The notes under the pieces: generated by a model
Databases searched by the model: none
Told to the model about the DNA's origin: nothing
What the model saw: the letters and a program-made list of their open reading frames with translations, nothing else
Position numbers and translations under genes: made by a program
Shown: in pieces, positions 59,901 through 64,000 of the stretch
How positions within the stretch are numbered: position 1 is the stretch's first letter
Layout of the letters: each line of letters starts with the position of its first letter
Assembly (NCBI GenBank): GCA_916610825.1
Contig: OU744446.1
Span: 23,698,445 to 23,762,444 of the forward strand
Origin: Haliclystus octoradiatus
Taxonomy: Eukaryota; Cnidaria; Staurozoa; Stauromedusae; Haliclystidae
Direction of reading: 5' to 3'
Length of the DNA stretch: 64,000 bases

Positions 59901-62900
59901 GATCCTCAATTGATTGAATATTATATATTATAAATTAGAGCGAGCGGAACTCTCAAAACCCTGATATCGAAACGATGTCAATTAGTACGTAAGCTATCGT
60001 ATAAAAATGTGACGTTGCCATGTGCAGATATTTGATTGTTTTTCATTCTTTCCAATGTCCAAAATTTATATAAACTCGTAACGATTACTAAACGGTACAG
60101 AAAGTTTTTATAATAATCATCTTCATTAGATTTCTCTATAAATAACTTTTGAAGTCTTGCTTTGCGATTTTCATTCTCTGATAAATCAAATGCAATCGCG
60201 AAAAACGCAGTAAAAAAGTTAAAAGCACAGAAGCATGGAGCAATTTCGGATAGATAGATGTAATGAGAGACCAATTGGGAACTTTTTACTGTAGTTTTTT
60301 TAGTTGGCATTGGAAGGGGCATACAAAATATTATGCTGATTAAAATCTACAAAGGTCAGAGCAAGAAATAAGCATTTCTCAGTCAACATCTTGCGTACGA
60401 CACAGTCACTCTTCGATTTTGTGATTTAAAAGGAATATGTCATAATTCGAAACGGTAACCCGTGTAAACAAGAACATTGGTTCGAATCATGGTTTTATCG
60501 TGGTTTTATGGAATCATTTGCCGCAGCGGGTCATGATTTTCTTACGCCTTCCTTGTGCCTCATTACACAACACTCGTGCTTATGTAACCCATATTGCACA
60601 GAAGGTGTTTAATATTTGTATGATATTTACCTGATCGACATCAATTTTTCTGTAATGGTTATTGAGTACAGAAATTGCAGCTTCAAAATTCGGTTTCAAA
60701 ACCGCATCGCCTAGTAGCGATTGACCTAAACCAAGTAATGGAACTTCGTTTGGTTTTAAATACATTTTCAACAGGTTGATATACACCTATAGGCAAACAC
60801 ATACAATAAATTATTAAATGGTCATAATCCACAGTAGGTATGTATCCATGGAGAGGGAGAGGTGAACAAGATGGAGTCATCGTGGCATTAACACGCTCAA
60901 TCTTGCGACTCATTGATCTCCGTTATGTTTTAGGAATTTTGTTTGAAGTTGAAATTGGAACATTTTATGAACGGCATTGCAAACATCCAGGCCATCTTTG
61001 GTAGCCTATCTGCTTTATGTCTAGTTTCATAATACCCTCTTCTGCTTTCTCCCCTCATATTACTTCTCTTGTTAGTAGTGAAGCATTATGTTCTATTTGT
61101 AAACACATTGCGTCTTCAGACGTAGATGGAGTTCCTAGCATTCCAAGGAGGGTGACAACGTTTCTTCACTTGTTATGGACTCCAAATATTTGACAAATCA
61201 CAAATAAAAGTGAAATGTTTGTGATCCACCTCTGCCCAAGAGACATTATAGAGAACATTCTAGAGCCACCGTTATAGTGAGGTTAAATCATCAAACACAA
61301 AATTTCTTTCTAGAAAGGAAACATACATGTCTGCTTTTTTCAATGTTTTCCTCGTACTGACGACGACAATATCTGAAATAAAGAACAATAAGATATATCG
61401 TACAGCAACAACAACAGCAATCTACAGCGAGCTTTTAAATAAAATGAGAAATAAAAAAGTTATTACAACAAATGTTACTCAAACAAAATCGCTTACCGTC
61501 ACATGCAGTTTCAAAGTTGATTAATTTTTTATTTTTCATTTCCTTTAAAAAGCTAGCATAAATGTACCAAGGTACCAGATGCAAAACTAATTTTGAAAAT
61601 CGGTTGAAACAGAATTTACACATTTGTGTTTCTAGATGATCTACTAAATCTTGACAAAAGAGCCTGGGACTAGTTCAGGTGCACACTTTTCATAAATTTT
61701 TGATTAGGATTGGCTCTAAGTAAGTTACTTACTGATTCTAGCTCATTTTCAGTCCTGTTTTATACCAGCTGAAAAATGTCCACTTTTTGTAAAAGATTAG
61801 ACGAATATGCTAACTACATATACGTAAGACAGGATAAACCAGTATCTTTACAATTGAAGTATTTCTCTTCAAGCCTCAGGTGATCAGACTGCTGCAGACT
61901 CCAGTCACGCTCAATTGTACTTGACTACAACTATAGTAAAATCAAGGTCGATAGCCGCTTTCCTGATCATATCTTCTATTAACTATATAGTAAAATGTAA
62001 CATATGTGATTGTACGTTATTTTTAGTCTCTGTGAAGCACAGTCACCATTCTCCCTCCCTCCATACACTGGGAACGTGGCAACGACTTGAATTAACTAAC
62101 AAAATTTCTCTGCTTTTTATTGATCATCTAAACGTTGGTAAATGCGAAGTTCTTCTGGTGGGATATGCATTTGTGCCCCATGCTATGAGCAATTCAAAAT
62201 TGATTGAATATGGAGACTTAAAATGACTTGGCTCTGGGATTTCATTTGAGGTCCGTGATTCAATTTTAACCTCGACATTTTACTAGATTTCAAAAAATGA
62301 ATCAATAGATTAACTACACTTGAGCCACATCATGCTTTTTATTTATTAAGCAATTTCATATTGTTACCTAAGCTTACATATTTTTGAAAATAATATCATG
62401 ATATGATAGCCCTATTTTGGTGGAATTTGATTGTGAGCTGAATACCTCATTACAAGATTTCTGAATATCCATCTAAGCGAAGATCAATAGATGCAAGCTA
62501 CCTTACCAATCAATTCTGGTGGGTTAAGAATTCGGAAACCAACATAAATTGCTTTATCTGCTTTCATTGATATTAAATTAAAAAACAAACAAAAAACAAC
62601 AACGTACTATAGAAACGACACTGACTAAGCAGTTTGATTGGTCTGCCATTGGATTGCTAGCTCTTGCATGGTGCATATCGCTAAGATCAGCTCACACGAA
62701 CCAAGCACCTACCCCAAATATCGCAGTCAGGTTAAATTACATATATGACCTGTCCACATGAATTGATTTTTTTTGGAATTTTATTATCTTTATGGAATTC
62801 TGCGAGTTTGATATTTCCAAAACAGGAATAAAATCAACTTTTAAATTTTTAGTGGATCTGTCTATTCACAAAATTGGACCTATACGCATGATGAATTCAA

Positions 62901-63067
62901 TGACATACATGTTCACCACTGTAAAGAGGTAAACATCATGAAAATAAATGTTTTTAAGCCTTACTGTTCTGCCAGCTTTGTATCTTTCAACACATGAATG
63001 TATATTGCGAGAGCTTCTTCGTGACGGGCAGCTCGTCCAAGCAGCAATGCTCTTTCTTCGTGAAGCA
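56908..63067 (-). CDS. VPS39: VPS39 (HOPS complex subunit), C-terminal six exons; 5' part beyond the right edge
   Basis: Exons 63067-62965, 61372-61327, 60786-60631, 59606-59472, 58919-58828, 56995-56908 (TGA). All are GT-AG with matching phases. They encode, in order, LHEERALLLGRAARHEEALA and IYIHVLKDTKLAEQ; YCRRQYEENIEKSRH; VYINLLKMYLKPNEVP to NHYRKIDVDQ; ALELIPASFGIKEICTFFLN to LLYAEHLQ; VHEQRIFHQKRSCVITEEKM then CIVCHKKIG; and AFACYPNGTVVHYYCCKD. These match the clathrin-repeat alpha-solenoid end and the C-terminal CxxC...HxxC zinc-binding segment of human VPS39. The first exon starts in the middle of a codon, so upstream exons lie outside the window. VPS39 with VPS41 gives HOPS its Rab7/Ypt7 contact and tethers late endosomes to lysosomes. 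The last intron (56996-58827) carries transposon copies. Confidence 0.94.
57183..58095. mobile_element. Helitron-like element copy B, interrupted by another element
   Basis: 5' end TCTACTATATAAACGTCGAT after host A. The 3' end has hairpin CCGGCGGAGCGGG then TTCACTTCACTAG, before host T. Outer parts align with copy A at 33520-33766 (shared GTATGTCTGTTTGTATCTAC, ATCAAATCCATACTTTCCG). The middle holds an unrelated TIR element at 57499-58018. Located in the last VPS39 intron. Confidence 0.65.
57499..58018. mobile_element. 520-bp TIR element nested in Helitron-like copy B
   Basis: Left CGGGTTCCACTTGACGAAAA and inverted right CGGTTTCCACTTAACAAAAA, both followed by ATTCGC; 23 of 26 positions match. 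The interior is rich in TTCGCGGCGAA/TTCGCTGCAGCGAA palindromic words. The termini look Harbinger-like, but I could not define the 3-bp target duplication. Non-coding. Confidence 0.6.
58641..58718. repeat. Imperfect hairpin, 28-bp arms, 22-nt loop
   Basis: Left arm 58641-58668 (AGCCTCATTCCATAACGGCC...) and right arm 58691-58718 pair at 26 of 28 positions. In the last VPS39 intron. Size resembles a pre-miRNA hairpin, but a MITE relic is equally possible. Confidence 0.85.
61905..62096 (-). repeat. Dispersed repeat, copy 2 (VPS39 intron)
   Basis: Inverted relative to 54211-54352 and longer by about 50-60 bp inserted near 61944-61990. The open frame across it (61915-62226, +) is incidental. Confidence 0.75.
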
Positions 63068-64000
63068 CTGCAAAGGAAATAATCATGGTATTGCAATGGT
63101 AGAATATATTATATAACTCTGTTATCTAAATCATTATTTCTAAAATCATTTACAAAGTTCATTAACTTAAAATAACCATTTTTCTGGCTTGTAAAACGTG
63201 CGCACAGGGCAGTGATATCAATATATTTCGAAGAGTTAAGGTTGATCGCAAAATTCCCCAGAAGGTGAGAATGGAGACATATAAATTTCAGAACATTTAG
63301 AATAATACGCAACACTTCACTGTTTACTTTTTGGCATTGCGTACTGAGTAACATCGATAGTAAAATGTGAGTTCTGAGAAGATAGAAAGCAGAAAGTAAA
63401 AATAAAACCACAACCAATAAAAAACTTTTTTTTAATGGATACCCTCGAATTTGGAACCCTGAACAAATACATCACTATCATAATGACGTTCATCATACAT
63501 TTGATTGATAGATCCAAGTGCTGCATTTGTTAAGGTGACATGAAACCATACCAGGGATCTGAGTACCAGAGTGAAATGTCATCAACGGCAACTCATATTT
63601 ACCTTAACATCCAGCGAAATATCCTGTGGTGGCAAATTCAATTGCCTAACTTATGTATACAATACATATAATGCATTGTCAAGAGATATCTTTGCCTTGA
63701 TAATAAAGCATTGTTCTTCAGTGTTGCAGTGGGGACTGGGAGGGATGAAAAATTGCTAGCACCCTAACACTACAGGTTCTGAATCTATAACTTCCTGAAC
63801 TTTTGCAGCTAAAATGCTATCTGGGTACCTCATTACACTACACCAATTTACCAAAGGTATGGGCATTGGGCACTCCACAGTACCGTACATCAGATTCACA
63901 GCTAAGATCCAGACATTTTGCAGTTAGGAAGTCAAGATTGGAAATTTGATAGCCTAAAACTGTCAGTATGACACCAGAATGGTGAACCAAAAATGGCACA
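63068..64000. other. VPS39 intron running off the right edge
   Basis: Presumably the intron before exon 63067. I looked for the expected preceding VPS39 exon (segment ending just before LLHEERA) and did not find it. A possible acceptor and frame at 63430-63530 (ALGSINQMYDERHYDSD) does not resemble VPS39. Confidence 0.4.

Noticed and set aside
59978..60322. 114-aa minus-strand ORF
   Set aside because: Lies in a VPS39 intron, has no family motif, and VPS39 exons on both sides join without it.
60455..60500. Possible tRNA B box (GGTTCGAATCATGG)
   Set aside because: No A box at proper distance and no cloverleaf; intronic chance match or SINE scrap.
61915..62226. 103-aa plus-strand ORF
   Set aside because: Runs across a dispersed repeat copy in a VPS39 intron; no motif.
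63430..63530. Candidate upstream VPS39 exon (acceptor AATGCAG, frame ALGSINQMYDE)
   Set aside because: Does not match the VPS39 segment expected before LLHEERA, and the phase needed at the 63067 acceptor is not satisfied convincingly.

Overview
This is a gene-containing stretch of an animal nuclear genome: AT-rich, with GT-AG introns. The proteins fit a bilaterian invertebrate. The MANSC receptor, the Msxlx-type homeobox and the bursicon-like cystine knot suggest an invertebrate deuterostome (tunicate, echinoderm or similar); that placement is inference. I joined exons by hand, checking donor and acceptor sites, reading phase and remembered conservation of each family.

Layout. A ZC3H14 gene (nuclear poly(A)-RNA-binding CCCH zinc-finger protein, 14 exons) runs on the minus strand from 15937 to 39. 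Its second intron holds two nested TA-flanked terminal-inverted-repeat (TIR) elements, and the inner one carries 33 tandem copies of a 127-bp unit. Next on the minus strand come a four-exon MANSC-domain type I membrane protein (20559 to 17239) and a six-exon group II p21-activated kinase (PAK4/mbt type, 32668 to 22960) whose introns hold several transposon relics. A complete PIF/Harbinger transposon lies at 34289-39714. It has TTA target duplications, 38-bp TIRs, an intact transposase (+) and a spliced accessory DNA-binding-type protein (-). A short secreted cystine-knot protein (+) starts 200 bp after it. A retroelement graveyard follows (43.6-45.7 kb), then a two-exon homeobox gene with an EH1 motif (52607 to 46746, Msxlx type) and the last six exons of VPS39 (HOPS vacuolar/lysosomal tethering complex) on the minus strand, entering from the right edge and stopping at 56908.

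The host genes do unrelated jobs (RNA binding, surface receptor, kinase signalling, secreted ligand, transcription factor, endosomal tethering), and I see no operon or pathway linking them. What stands out is the mobile DNA: an intact-looking Harbinger, satellite expansion inside a TIR element, a Helitron-like copy with another element inside it, a Penelope endonuclease relic between inverted repeats, nested retroelements, several pogo-like MITEs, and a perfect 53-bp inverted repeat with a 3-nt loop at 41059-41167.
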